Source: Selaginella moellendorffii
Lineage: Eukaryota; Streptophyta; Lycopodiopsida; Selaginellales; Selaginellaceae
Assembly: GCF_000143415.4 (NCBI RefSeq)
Contig: NW_003314265.1
Span: 3,778,443 to 3,842,442 of the forward strand
Reading direction: 5' to 3'
DNA length: 64,000 nt
Part shown: in pieces, positions 9,894 through 20,675 of the stretch
How positions within the stretch are numbered: the first letter of the stretch is position 1
How the letters are laid out: every line of letters begins with the position of its first letter
The notes under the pieces: generated by a model
Database searches by the model: none
The model's input: the letters and a program-made list of their open reading frames with translations, nothing else
What the model was told of the DNA's origin: nothing
Made by a program: the position numbers and the translations under genes

Positions 9894-11600
9894 CGACATT
9901 ATTTATATGGATCGGACTTCCATGTGGATTCAGACCATCAATCTCTCCAATATTTCAGTTGACAAAAGGATCTTCGAGGCCACCTTGCTCGTTGGCAAGA
10001 GTTCCTGCAGGAAATGTCTGTTAAGATCCGGTACAAGCATGGAGGTGATAATAAGGTGGCTGATGCATTATCCAGGATGGTAAATTCTATCTCGTTTGTG
10101 AAGCTATCCAGCGATCTCTTGGATGAGGTTAAGGAGTTTGCTGACTTTGACTCCTTTATCACTGATATTCGCGCGAAGGTTTTGTTGAGGGACGCCTCTA
10201 CAGATTTGAAGGGTGACAAGTTTGCGTCATTCGAAATACGAGATGGAATCCTGGTGAAGAAGGGACGTGTTGTGGTTCCTCGTGTTGACAAACTCATCAA
10301 ACGGATTTTGGTTGAGTGTCATGATGTGCCAAGTGCTGGGCATCCGGGGGTATTGAGAACATATATGTTGGTGAAGAGGCATTTATTTTGGCCTGGGATG
10401 AAGTCAGATGTTGAGAAGTACGTACGTGGTTGTTTGACCTGCCAGGCGGTCAAAATTGATCATCAGAAGCTTGCTGGCCTCTATCATCCTTTACGTGTAC
10501 CCGAGAATAAGTGGGATAGCATCTCGATGGACTTTATCACTGGTTTGCCCAAAACCTTTCGAGGAAATGATGCTATTTGGGTTGTTGTGGATTGCTTGAC
10601 GAAGATGGCTCACTTCTTCCCTGTGAAGACAACGATAAAAGCTTCTGAACTTGCTCAGTTGTTTGTAGACCGGTTATTCAGTCTCTATGGTTTGCCGGGT
10701 GACATTGTGAGTGATCGGGATCCTAAGTTCACGTCCAAGTTTTGGCAAACGGTCTTTGAGAAACTAGAGACTAAACTGAGCATGAGTAGTGGTGAGCATC
10801 CACAATCTGATGGGCAGACAGAGCGCATGAATTAGCTATTAGAAGATATGCTACGGTCTTTTGTGGGAAACTTGACTCGACAAGGAGTATGGGAAAAATA
10901 CTTGCCTTTGCTTCAGTTTGCTCACAATAGCGCTCATCAATCGGCTATTGGCATGTCTCCTTTTATGGCGATGTATGGCTATGAGCCTAGGTCTCCTGTG
11001 AGTTTGAATTTGGCTTTAGTTCGGGTTCCTCATGCTTGTGATTTCCTGGAGGATATGCAAGACAAGCTTGAGTTGGCAAAATTGAACATGAGGCAAGCTC
11101 AAGAACGAGACAAAAGATTGGCTGATGAGCATCGTCATCATCAAGAGTACAAAGTTGGTGACAAGGTTTTCCTTAAGCTGTCGGATACACAACGGTCTCT
11201 AAAAAGAGGTGGCAGTGCTAAGTTGTCTCCACGGTATTGTGGACCTTGGACAATTTTACAGCGTGTAGGGGATCTTGCATACACTTTGGACTTGCTAGTT
11301 AGTTCGAAGATTCATTCAACGTTCCATGTGAGCAAGCTTAAAGCGTGTTTGCACTCTAGTGATATCGTGGATCAGTCCATCATCCAGGTTCCAGAGATTG
11401 ATGCAGAGAAGGCTGGTCCGGCCAATATTCTTGCTCAAAGATTGGTGAAAACACGCCGGAAAACAACTAGGGAGTTGTTAGTTCAGTGGAATGGTTATTC
11501 CATGGACGAAGCTACATGGGAAACTGAGGATGACGTGAAAAGAGTGTTTCCGAGTTTTGGTTATGACTTGGATGACATTCCTAAAGAAGGGGAGAATTGA
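9894..11600 (+). pseudogene. Gypsy RNase H tail, integrase and chromodomain (interrupted)
   Basis: It begins in the last part of RNase H (the 'DHQSL' and 'LARWQEFLQE' region, then 'DALSR'), immediately downstream of the deletion that removed reverse transcriptase. Next come the integrase zinc finger (His...His...Cys-x2-Cys, about 10,315-10,445), the catalytic core with 'MDFITGLP' and 'VSDRDPKF', and 'HPQSDGQTERMN'. The C-terminal chromodomain (about 11,430-11,560) has the 'LLVQWNGY' and 'ATWE' motifs. Stops at 9960-9962 (TGA) and 10,833-10,835 (TAG) break the frame. Chromodomains of this class target insertion to particular chromatin marks. Confidence 0.88.
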
Positions 11601-11848
11601 GTTCTATAGCCGTATTGCTATATGATTTGAGCCGTTTGTTCTATTCTCATTCTCTTGTTTTCCATGACCGTATTGTCATGTGAGAAAGCCGTATTGCTTT
11701 CTTTCTTTCGTGACCGTTTGTTGCGACGTTGGTGTTGCCGTTTGCACATCTTTTCTCCATGGCCGTATTGCCTTGGACTCCCTTCATTTGAGGCTCGTTT
11801 AACTTCTCGAGGCTACCATATGTGGTTGGGTCATGAGGGAGGGGAGAA
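11601..11848 (+). other. Gypsy 3' untranslated region with polypurine tract
   Basis: Between the pol stop and the 3' LTR there are about 240 bp with repeated short motifs 'ccgtattg' or 'ccgttt' (near 11,611, 11,627, 11,667, 11,688, 11,715, 11,739 and 11,763). It ends with the purine run 'gagggaggggagaa' at 11,835-11,848, which would prime plus-strand DNA synthesis. Confidence 0.7.
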
Positions 11849-11960
11849 TGACACGAACCACGGGAATATTCTGAGAATATTCCATGCCCTGTGGGATTTA
11901 AGGCCGTAACGCCTTAAGGGTTGGGAGGTTGGCCTAGGGTTCGCTCTCTTGTTCGTTTCA
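11849..11960 (+). repeat. 3' LTR of gypsy element
   Basis: 112 bp matching the 5' LTR with one substitution (C for T in 'attccatgcc'). It is followed directly by 'gatgacgtgg' of the array spacer. Confidence 0.95.
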
Positions 11961-12353
11961 GATGACGTGGCGCGCTGCCAACCCAAGTGGAGCGTCACAT
12001 CAACATTGATTGTTTACTACTCATTCCACATGACAATATTATGGAGCAAACATCTCTTCAGCTTTCTGAAGAAATTTGTTCTTCGAAGTGATGGGTTTGT
12101 GCTTAGCGATGTTATGGCTGAAACTAGCTGTCAGTTACTTAGGATTAAACATGCATTCAACACCGCACACTGCAGTATGTGTTGCGTTGGGGGTGAGCTG
12201 ATCTATGACACTGTCTCTGGGTTTAAATTTTCGCATGTTGAATTCTACAAATGAGTCAACGAAAGTTAATGTAGCGTTGGGAGGACAAATCAACAAGCAA
12301 TACCTCCAGAAATACCATTTGTGTTACTTTTATGTGTTGATCAACAGATACAA
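11961..12353. repeat. Array spacer, copy 1 (right part)
   Basis: Matches 949-1340 of spacer 0 and 21,371-21,755 of spacer 2. It ends abruptly at 12,353, where about 1.1 kb of spacer present in the other copies is deleted and the sequence jumps to the 3' flank of 2OGD copy 2. No gene is seen. Confidence 0.75.
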
Positions 12354-12719
12354 AGAAAATGAAAAGAAAGAGTGCTTTTCGTGAGGACTTTCACCTCGGT
12401 CATATCATTCTGGTACCTCAAAACTTCTTTGCTGCCTTGAAGAAATGATGAGAGCTTACATAATAAGAAGCTTCATATGACTTTCGTATGTCTTTCATAT
12501 TGTGATTCTAAATAGTTATATTGCTTAACAATACATTGCTGGACTTCCTCCCAGATTGTTAAACTTTTACAATCTTCTAGGCAGCAAACAATCGGCTTGC
12601 TATGAAATTTCTTATCTCTGTATAATATTGTGATAATATCTTTGCTTATCAAACTAAGATCCTTGTGAGCAAACATTTCTTGCAACTGTTTTATTTGTGT
12701 GCCTTTGACTACCCAAGGC
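12354..12719. repeat. 3' flank of 2OGD copy 2
   Basis: Corresponds to 3,930-4,308 and 22,843-23,238. AT-rich, presumed 3' UTR and terminator region of the dioxygenase on the minus strand. No coding sequence is seen. Confidence 0.6.
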
Positions 12720-13893
12720 TCAAGCCACATAGACATTCTTCCCGGAGAAGTGCTCCGTGTACACCTCGTACATGTAGTCCCTATGAGTCCTGCTGCGGTA
12801 CTTTGCCGGACTCTCCTGGCTCACCAGCTCTGGAATCGGGCTGATCTCCGCGTCTAGTGACGGCCCCAGGAACGCCGCGACGGACAGCCTCGAGCTCTTC
12901 GAGTTCACCATCACCCTGTGCAATATGCTCTTGTACCTCCCATTGCTCAGCTTCTGAGATCACCAACCAAGGACAACACTAAGATCATTCCACAAACTTT
13001 TCGACTGCTCGTACCTCTAGCTGATCGCCCATGTTGACCACCAGCATTCCCTCGAGTGGCCTCACGTTGTACCAATCCTCGCCTTGCTTCAGCTGCAATC
13101 CCCCGACTCCATCCTGGAGCACAAACGTGAGGCCGCTGCTGTCGGTGTGGCCTTCCATGCCCAAGGCCTGCCTCGGGTTCGGGCAAGCCGGATAGAAGTT
13201 TGCTCTTGTCAGAAGAACCGTGTCTTCGAATGCTTCCAGAAGACGATTTGAGCGGAGGCCAAGTCCCTCGGACATGCCCAACAGCATCCTCTTCCCGAGC
13301 TTGAAGATGTTTCTGGCGTACTCGGATCCAACGTCCCTGTTGCATATAGAGCGTCAGCAATCTAGATCAATACGAAAATTCAAGGAGCGAGAAACTGACT
13401 TGTAGCTGGCTGGGAACGCGGGCCAGGGGTGCGCTCCGAGGGACTCTTCCTTGAGCCACATCTGGAGGTGGTCGTGCCACTCGAGCTTCTCTTCTTTCGA
13501 AGGCATCATGCTGGTGCAGTAGCGGACGGGTGTGAAGATCTCCTCGGTGTAGTATCGCATCTTGTCCTCGCTGGGCGAGTTGAAGAACTCGAGAGCGCAC
13601 CTCATCAAATCCTCGGTGTGAATTCCGTGGTTCTTGAGCTGCAAGTCAGAAGAACAACAACTTAGCAAACATGTACTACAGGAAAAAGACACCTCATCAA
13701 AACTTACGTAGAACATTCCGTACTTTGTGCAAGCGTCAACGAGATCCCTCTCGAAGCTCTCGCTCGCCACATCGACTATCGGCAGCACTGCATACCGGGA
13801 GACATCGGCAGCTCCATTCGGCATCATGTATCTCTCCGGAACGCCCGACAGTGTCCCGTTGCAGCTGTCAACAAATGCCTTGATGCCAGCCAT
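12720..13893 (-). CDS. 2-oxoglutarate/Fe(II)-dependent dioxygenase, copy 2
   Basis: Four exons (13,708-13,893; 13,400-13,638; 13,015-13,336; 12,720-12,953) join in phase into a 326-residue protein, normal for plant DOXC dioxygenases of specialised metabolism. Exon 1 encodes the N-terminal substrate-side domain ('LPIVDVAS'). Exon 3 carries the iron-binding 'HTDSSGLT' and the 'VNMGDQLE' strand. Exon 4 begins the second iron-binding His ('ILHRVMVNS') with the 2-oxoglutarate-binding Arg-x-Ser ('SSRLS'). Such enzymes hydroxylate, desaturate or demethylate small molecules using 2-oxoglutarate and O2 in the cytosol; the substrate cannot be told here. No signal peptide is seen. It is divergent from MFS copy 2 and probably shares its promoter. 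An in-frame upstream extension exists, but the ATG at 13,893 matches all copies. Confidence 0.9.
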
Positions 13894-14410
13894 GGATGGG
13901 ACTGTGTAAGCAAGAAAGCTTGGAAGACGAAAGATGGAAATGGAAATGTATGCTTGGATGCTAGGCTTTCTCAACTTTGAGATGCAGATATCAGTGTCCT
14001 CCCAGTGCTCTGCTTATATAGTTGCAAGAAAATAAGATTTCTAGTTGGCAGTACGAATTTAAGAACGTTACTTATTACACGTTATTTGCACGAACTTTCC
14101 ATCCATTCAAGACCAATTTGTAGACTTTTCCGTCTCAATGACAGATTAGCGTTCGCATCTGCTAATCTGTCACTGATATGGAAAATGCAGTGAACGCTCA
14201 AATTGGTTGACCGGCACATAGAAAACTTAGCCACGAAACTACGTTATTGCCAAGTTTATGTCAAACTCTCTGCTTGAAGAAGCTTGCCATTTCAAAGAGC
14301 ATCACATGGACTGCAATTATAACAAAATATAAAGGCATGAAAACCATGACTATGAAGAGCTTTCTCGTTACCTTGTGCGGTCCACAAAGCTGGCAGCAAC
14401 GACGCTAGCA
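13894..14410. promoter_or_regulatory. Divergent promoter, 2OGD/MFS copy 2
   Basis: 517 bases lie between the two starts. A TATA box for the dioxygenase ('ctatataa', minus strand) is at 14,014-14,021. The middle differs strongly from the copy 1 and copy 3 promoters and contains a 12-bp perfect inverted repeat at 14,140-14,173, so this copy may be expressed differently. Confidence 0.65.
14140..14173. repeat. 12-bp inverted repeat in copy 2 promoter
   Basis: 'tgacagattagc' (14,140-14,151), a 10-base spacer 'gttcgcatct', then 'gctaatctgtca' (14,162-14,173). The equivalent bases in copies 1 and 3 ('tgacttgaccagcgtccgcatctgaccc...') are not palindromic. Confidence 0.9.
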
Positions 14411-16102
14411 ATGGCCAAGGAACACTTCTCCATCGCCAGCAATCGCTGGATCGTCGCAGTCTCAGGCTTCTACTTGATAGCAATCACCGGAGGCACGCTC
14501 ACCAGCTTCAGCTTGTTCTCACAGGAGCTCAAAATCTCCCTGCATTACAAGCAAGAGTCCGTCAATACCATCAGCTTCTTCAAGGATCTTGGCACTAGCA
14601 TGGCTTTCCTAGCCGGCTTGCTCAATGAGAGAGTCGGCCCCCGTCTCACCATGTTCGTCTCCGCATTGCTCAACCTGTTCGGCTACACCATGGCCTGGCT
14701 CGCCATCACTCACCGGATTGCTCGTCCACCGGCATGGCAAATGAGCTTCTATATGTTTCTCGTCGGCGCCTCTGTAGGCTTTGCAGTCACGGCTGTTCTG
14801 ACCACCTGTGCCACAAACTTCCCGAAACACCACCAGGGGATGCTGCTGAGCTTGCTCGACGGCAGTAATGGCCTGGGAGCAACCGCATTCGCGGTTGTGT
14901 TCCAGACTTTCTTCCAGTTCCACGCTCGCTCCTTTCTGCTCTTCCTGGGGCTGCTACCGACGTTCCTGTATCTGCTGCTTGGCCTCTTCCTCGGGCCCGT
15001 GCCTGTCATCGAGAAGTCCAGCGACAAGTCCATTCTCCGCTCATTCCTCATCACCACCTTTGCCTTAGCTGCCTATCTCCTCGTCATCACAGTCATCGAG
15101 GGGAGCATGACAAGCAGGCTTCCAGACTCGGTGCCTTTGGTGTTCTTTGGTTTGATGCTGCTCATCGTCCTACTTCCAGTTCCTCTGGTTGTCCGAGCTA
15201 AGATTCGATCACATTCGAACAGTGCTGGTGCTGTCGAAAGCATACCGCCATCTCATAACTCTGAAGCTCAGCTCGCGGATATGAATTCCACCCCGAGTGC
15301 TCTGCAAGTCGTCGACCATTCTCCTTCTCAAGCTTCCGGCGCTGGCATCCACAGATGGTTCCAAGTTCCAGCGAGAGGGAAGGACTACAGGCTCGTCCAC
15401 GCCTTGCTGAGCATCGATATGTGGCTCATGCTCATCGCAACTTCTTGCGGCCTGGGAACCGTGTCCACTTTCTACAACAACTTGGGCCAGCTGAGCGCCT
15501 CCCTGGGATACTCCACCGCAAGGATGAACATCTTCGTGGCTCTCCTCAACATCTGGGACTTCCTGGGAGCAATCGGCTGCGGCTTCGTGTCCGAGATACT
15601 CCTCCACAAGTTTGGCATTGGACGGCCGTTCGTGTTCGCTGCGGTGGTCGGCTTTCTAGCGCTCGGCAACTTGCTCATCGCCTTGGGCCTTCCCGGCGCG
15701 CCGTACATCGGCTCCATCATCATCGGCCTCGCCACCGGAGGCCAGTGGGCGGTGCTGTCGACCATCATCGCGGAGATCTTCGGGCTCAAGCACTATGGAG
15801 TTCTCCAGAGCTTCCCAAACATCGCAAAGGGGATTGGGACGTATGTCCTGTCGGTGGAAGTTGCGGGTGTGTTCTACGATCGGCAAGCCAGGAGATACCG
15901 GGGTCCGGACACGCTGGAGGCCTCGCTCTTGTGCGACGGTGCCAAGTGCTACAGGGAAACGTTCTTCGTCATGGCCGCCACCTGTTTGTTTGGGTGTGCC
16001 ATCGCCGTGGCTCTCAGCTTGAGGTCCGCCAAGTTCTACAGTGCGGAGGTGAAGCCCAGCTTGACGAGAAAAGTTGCTGCTGTTGTTGACGATGCATGCT
16101 AG
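14411..16102 (+). CDS. Nodulin-like major facilitator transporter, copy 2
   Basis: A single-exon gene of 563 residues in the plant Nodulin-like/MFS family, with about 12 membrane segments predicted from hydrophobic runs. The N-terminal half starts 'NRWIVAVSGFYLIAITGG' and has the 'ERVGPR' loop after the second helix. A polar central loop (about residues 260-320) precedes the 'FQVPARGKDYRLVHALLS' segment that opens the second half, and 'SEILLHKFGIGRPF' and 'GGQWAVLSTIIAEIFGLKHYG' follow. Proteins of this group sit in plasma or internal membranes and move small organic or metal-bound solutes; the substrate here is unknown. The ATG at 14,411 is used because the upstream ATG of copies 1 and 3 has become ACG. 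It pairs head to head with 2OGD copy 2. Confidence 0.9.
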   Translation: MAKEHFSIASNRWIVAVSGFYLIAITGGTLTSFSLFSQELKISLHYKQESVNTISFFKDLGTSMAFLAGLLNERVGPRLTMFVSALLNLFGYTMAWLAITHRIARPPAWQMSFYMFLVGASVGFAVTAVLTTCATNFPKHHQGMLLSLLDGSNGLGATAFAVVFQTFFQFHARSFLLFLGLLPTFLYLLLGLFLGPVPVIEKSSDKSILRSFLITTFALAAYLLVITVIEGSMTSRLPDSVPLVFFGLMLLIVLLPVPLVVRAKIRSHSNSAGAVESIPPSHNSEAQLADMNSTPSALQVVDHSPSQASGAGIHRWFQVPARGKDYRLVHALLSIDMWLMLIATSCGLGTVSTFYNNLGQLSASLGYSTARMNIFVALLNIWDFLGAIGCGFVSEILLHKFGIGRPFVFAAVVGFLALGNLLIALGLPGAPYIGSIIIGLATGGQWAVLSTIIAEIFGLKHYGVLQSFPNIAKGIGTYVLSVEVAGVFYDRQARRYRGPDTLEASLLCDGAKCYRETFFVMAATCLFGCAIAVALSLRSAKFYSAEVKPSLTRKVAAVVDDAC

Positions 16103-16165
16103 CAGAGTCTTGCATTTTTTTAAGCTACACAAGTAAAGGAAAGAAAAATATGAGTGCGTCTTAAG

Positions 16166-16425
16166 CAAAAGAAGTCGCAAGAGCGACCGAATGGTTTCTC
16201 CTAGAGTGAGCTAAACAAGACACTCCAGCGCCAAATCCACCCAAGCTTCAGATGCTTCTTACCTCGTGAATGGATGAGCGATCCCGCAATGCGCCAGGAT
16301 CCATGTTCCATGAGCTCTGTGCCCTGCTTGACCATCGTTTACTCCCGCAAAGTTAAAACCAACGTCATGCTAGTTGTGTGGAAAGCACCAAATATGGTAC
16401 TTTAATCCTGCTCTGATCATGTGTA
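16166..16425 (+). pseudogene. Decayed SRP54 5' fragment, spacer copy 2
   Basis: Keeps the most SRP54-like pieces of the three: 'gttccatgagctctgtgcc', 'catcgtttactcccgcaaag', 'accaacgtcatgct', then 'gtgtggaaagcaccaaatatgg' and 'ctttaatcctgctctg', all in the order of SRP54 exon 2. Exon 1, intron 1 and much of the P-loop coding region are deleted. It follows MFS copy 2 exactly as the working SRP54 follows copy 3. Confidence 0.75.
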
Positions 16426-16490
16426 TTCAAGCTTCTTGGTTTTCCATTTTCATCCATTGTGCCAAACCAGTAAAAAGCGAAGTTAATATC

Positions 16491-16495
16491 AACAT
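16491..16495. other. Target-site duplication of Copia element (left)
   Basis: 'aacat' directly before the 5' LTR is repeated directly after the 3' LTR at 20,879-20,883. The uninterrupted site 'atcaacattaccta' is present in spacers 0 and 1. Confidence 0.9.
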
Positions 16496-16570
16496 TATTA
16501 CACGACACACCCTTGCCACGTGTCCATTAGGGTTTTCCTGTTCTGTCCACTATGATCCCGATTTGTCTCA
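16496..16570 (+). repeat. 5' LTR of Copia element
   Basis: 75 bp from 'tattacacgac' to 'tttgtctca'. Relative to the 3' LTR its second base is A instead of G, and it lacks 13 bases in the middle ('gctagcgcggtg...' region). Confidence 0.9.
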
Positions 16571-16582
16571 TGGTATTGGAGC
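16571..16582 (+). other. Primer-binding site of Copia element
   Basis: 'tggtattggagc' abuts the 5' LTR and resembles the plant initiator tRNA-Met primer site 'tggtatcagagc' with two mismatches. Confidence 0.8.
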
Positions 16583-16594
16583 TGGGATAGCGCC

Positions 16595-19500
16595 ATGGAA
16601 GGAAAGCCATCCATCCGCAAGTTTGATGGAGAAGGGTTTGAGGGATTCAAAATCCATCTTGAATCCTATCTCTTATTTTATGGTTTGTTGGGGATTGTAG
16701 ATGGGACAGAGTCATCACCGGCTCCAGGCTTTAGCGCTGTTGAGGTGCGTGATTGGAACCTTCGGGATTCCAAGGCTAGAGGGAGTATTGCAATGTGCTT
16801 GTCCTCAAATGTTCTCTTTGCTGCCCCATCGATTCCAAAGTCCACTGCGGCAGAGCTTTGGAAGTGGTTGAGTGACACTTATGGCACCAAGAGTGAAATG
16901 GATGTCTTCAACATCCATTCACAAATGGATTCCTTGAGGCTAGAGGAAAATGGCAATATCCAGACTCACACCGCCAAGCTCCAGGGCTTCTTCACACAAC
17001 TTGCAGCTGCTGGGGCGAAGCACTGTCTCACAGATGAGCAGCAGAGGCTGCAGCTCTACAGGTCCTTGCCAGCAAGCTGGAAGAATGCAGTTGAGAGCCA
17101 ACTTCTCCAACCAAGGATGACTTGGGCAGATGCCGTGAGGAGTCTTCGCAACATTGAGGCCATGCGAAGTGAGAGAGTTGAAATGCCACAGGCTATGTAT
17201 GCTTCGCAGGCTTCTGGTGATGCCCAGGTGGCAAAACCGCATGCAGCTGCAAATGCCCAGAAAGGGCAAAATTCTGTGGCATCTGGGCGTGCCAAGCCCA
17301 AACTTGCTAAGAATCAGTGTGCTTGCTGCTTGGAGATGGGCCACTGGGCTCGAGATTGCCTTGCTCCCAAACCTGTCAAGCGACTAGCTACATTGGCGAA
17401 AGCTAATTTTCTTGAGCGTGATGGAATTGCTACTGCAAATGAGGTTGTTGAGGAGCTCTACAACGCAGAGGCAATTGCCGCACCAAGCCGGTGGCTCTTA
17501 GACTCTGGTTGTACTAATCTTATGAGCAATAAGAAGAGTCTTTTTGAGTGTTATCAGCCAAGCATTGGAAAATGTGGTGTTCATTTAGGTGATAATACCA
17601 CCATCCATGTGGACGGCATCAGGCAATTCTGGCTCTCACTCGATCATGGGAGGACCATGGCCTTTGATGGTGCCATGCATGTTTCCACCTTGCGACGAAA
17701 CTTAATGTCCGTCGCCAAGATATGTGATCAAAATGCGGTGGTAGTCTTTGATGTGAAGGGAGTCTCTTTAGTTGACTCTAGTGACTTTCAAATGCTTGGT
17801 ACACAGTTGCTTCGTAGGTCACGCATTGGGGATTTGTATGAGATTACTGCTATCGACCCAATTTAGGCCTTTCAGACTGTGGAGGCAGATTCTCGTGCGG
17901 AGCTTTGGCATAAAAGACTTGGTCATGTTCATTACCAATCTCTTCAACGGATGAAATCCCAAGATATTGTTACTGGATTGGATTTTCGACGTATCTCATC
18001 TACATTTTGTGAAGCTTGTGTTTTAAGCAAGCATCACTGCCGGAATTTCTCACCGAGTAAGCATCGAGCACTTGGACTTCTGGACTTAGTCCATTCTGAT
18101 CTTTGCGGCCCCATGGACGTGCCAAGTCACGATGGCGCAAGATATTTCATCACATTCATTGATGACTATAGCCATCGAACATGCATCCACTTCTTGATGC
18201 GTAAAAGTGATGCAATTGCTGCCTTTCAAACGTATAAGGTGTACATTGAAAACCTCCTTGGTCGAAAGATAAAAGCTCTTCGAGTTGATGGTGGTGGTGA
18301 ATACCTCAACAATGAGCTTCGGGGCATCTGTCGTGATGTAGGCATAAGACTGCAAGCTACAGCCTGCTACACCCCCCAGCAAAATGGTGTTGCAGAAAGA
18401 AAGAATCATACTCTTGTCAATGCTGCTCGTGCTTTGTTAACTAATGCACATCTTGACAAGATGTTTTGGCAAGAGGCCATAGCCACAGCAATGCATGTAC
18501 AAAATCGCCTTGCCACGGCTGCTTTGGATGGAAAAACCCATGAGGCATTTTGGACAGGTTCTACTCCTGATGTGTCCCACTTTCAGGTCTTCGGTTGTGC
18601 AGCATATGCACATACCCTTGATCAACTTTGGAAAAAGCTAGATCCCAAGAGTAAAAAATTCATCTTCATAGGATATGCATAGGACAACACTATCGGGAGA
18701 AAAGCTTACAAGTTGTGGGATCTTGCATCTCACAAGGCTATTGTAAGCACAGATGTCATGTTCAATGAAGACGACTTTCCCATGCGTACAGAGGCTCTTC
18801 AAGATCCTTCCTTTATTGCTGAGACTTGACTTGTTCCTTTGATCCCACTTATGGGAGATGGTCCACTCTTGCCTCCGCCTCAAGATCCTATTCATGAGTT
18901 GCCACCAGAGATTCCATTGTGGAATCCTCCACTTCTGGACATGCTTGAACCAGCTGATCCTCCTCTAGTTGAGGACAGGCCTCCAACACCTCCACCACCT
19001 TGTCGACGTCGTGGCATGCCTGATCCGATGCCAGTTCTTGATCACCCCTGGGAACGTCAGCCCTCGTTAAAAGTCCGGGAAAATGCTGAAGCAGATGCTG
19101 CAGAGCTTGATGACTTTTGTGGCCTTGTTGACATCGGCATCCCCATGACCTATGATAAGGCCATCTTAGGACCTGAGGCTTCATCTTGGATGGAAGCTAT
19201 TGCGGAAGAAGTTTCTTCCATTCGGGCTAACGGAACTTATGTTCCAGTTGATTTAGCGCCACCGGGACGACGTGTTTTGGATCCAAAATGGATTTTTTCC
19301 AAAAAGTATGGGAAGATGGCCAGGTTGTACGTTATAAGGCACGGTTGGTTGTTCGCGGTTTTTGCCAAGTCCATGGCCTTCACTACGATGAAACATTCTC
19401 ACCGGTTGTAAAAATGGCCAGCCTCCATACTCTTTTTGCCCTTGCGGCTGCTCGCAAATGGCAAGTCCACCATATGGATGTCAAAACTGCATTTCTGAAT

Positions 19501-20660
19501 GGGGATTTGCAAGAGGACATCTATATGCATATACCTCCTGGTTTTGAGGACGATGTTGCCCTTGGTAGCCTTATATGGCAATTGCGGAAAGCTTTGTATG
19601 GCTTAAAACAGAGCTCCTGTATTTGGTATCAAAAATTTGATGCCACCCTACGTGCTCAAGGCTTTCGTCGCTGTTATGCTGATCACAATGTGTATGTCAA
19701 TGGTCATGCTGAGTGCATGGTTATTGTGGCCCTCTACGTTGATGATTTGCTCATCATGGGTGATGACAACGATGCCATTGCTGCTCTGAAAGATGCTCTC
19801 AGCCAGCAATTCCAGATGAAGGACCTTGGCCAAGTCTCCTACTTTCTTGGCTTTGAAGTCACATGTGATCTTGATTCTGGTGGCTACATGCTTAGCCAAC
19901 GACGTAAAGTTGAAGTCTTGCTGGATCGGTTTGGTATGCGTGATTGCCACCCCATCAAGACCCTGATGGTCATTGGTGCTATCGACCTCACAGTTGAGCA
20001 GTCTGGTGATCTTCTACCCACTGGGACTCCCTATTGGCATCTCATTGGTTGCCTCACATATTTGGCCCTGATGACTTGCCCCGACATCACATATGTGACT
20101 ATTGCCTTGAGTCAGTACAACACATCACCAACCACCATACATTGGCAAGCTACCAAGCGTATCGTGAGATACCTTCGGGGCACTATGGATTATGGCATTG
20201 CTTATTCAGGGGGTGATGCATCATTAGCATGTTACACAGATGCTAGTTTTGCCAACAACAAAGGTCATCACTCGACTTCTGGCATTTGCCTTTCCTTCTC
20301 AGGAAGTGCCATCACGTGGGCCTCCAAGCGACAATCTGTGGTGGCCCTTTCTAGTGCAGAAGCGGAGTGCATCGCACTCACTACTGGTAGTAGGGACGTG
20401 GTCTGGGCTCGAGGGTTACTTGCTAAGCTGGGATGTGCATGAGCTGGCCCCACTACTTCTTGGTGTGACAACCGAAGCAGCATTGCCATGTCCAAGAACC
20501 CCGTCCACCATGCCCGCTCGAAGCACATTGAAGTCCAATTTCACTACGTGCGTGAGTTGGTTGACGGGGGCACCCTCGCCGTCCAACATCTCGGGACACA
20601 GGATATGCCAGCCAATCTTCTCACTAAGCCGTTGGGGTCACACCAGTTTCAGCTCCTACA
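16595..20660 (+). pseudogene. Copia gag-pol polyprotein (interrupted)
   Basis: In order: gag (UBN2-like, 'LPASWKNAVES'); zinc knuckle Cys-x2-Cys-x4-His-x4-Cys near 17,320-17,360; aspartic protease 'LLDSGC' near 17,500; GAG-pre-integrase 'LWHKRLGHVH' near 17,905; integrase core with 'HSDLCGP', 'VDGGGEY' (usually SDNGGEY) and 'TPQQNGVAERKN'; reverse transcriptase with 'VKTAFLNGDL' and 'YVDD' near 19,740; and RNase H 'SSAEAECIAL'. Breaks are TAG at 17,864-17,866, TAG at 18,680-18,682, TGA near 18,827, a frameshift near 19,305 before reverse transcriptase, and TGA at 20,440-20,442. Confidence 0.92.
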
Positions 20661-20675
20661 TGACAGATTTGGTTT

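Larger units (their letters stand above)
8614..11960 (+). mobile_element. Non-autonomous Ty3/gypsy (chromovirus-type) element
   Basis: 3347 bp bounded by two 112-bp LTRs that start TG and end CA and differ at one base, so insertion was recent. Inside are a gag region, then RNase H tail, integrase and a C-terminal chromodomain. Protease and nearly all of reverse transcriptase are missing, so it cannot move by itself. Comparison with spacers 0 and 2 shows the empty site 'aaatggt-agcc-gatga'. The element replaced 'agcc' and left no target-site duplication, which is unusual for integrase-mediated insertion. Confidence 0.93.

Noticed and set aside
14609-16089. Long open frames antisense to, or shifted within, the MFS genes (also near 5928-7328 and 24,871-26,649)
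   Set aside because: They are shadows caused by the GC-rich codon use of the MFS reading frame. Their translations are low-complexity and not conserved as proteins.
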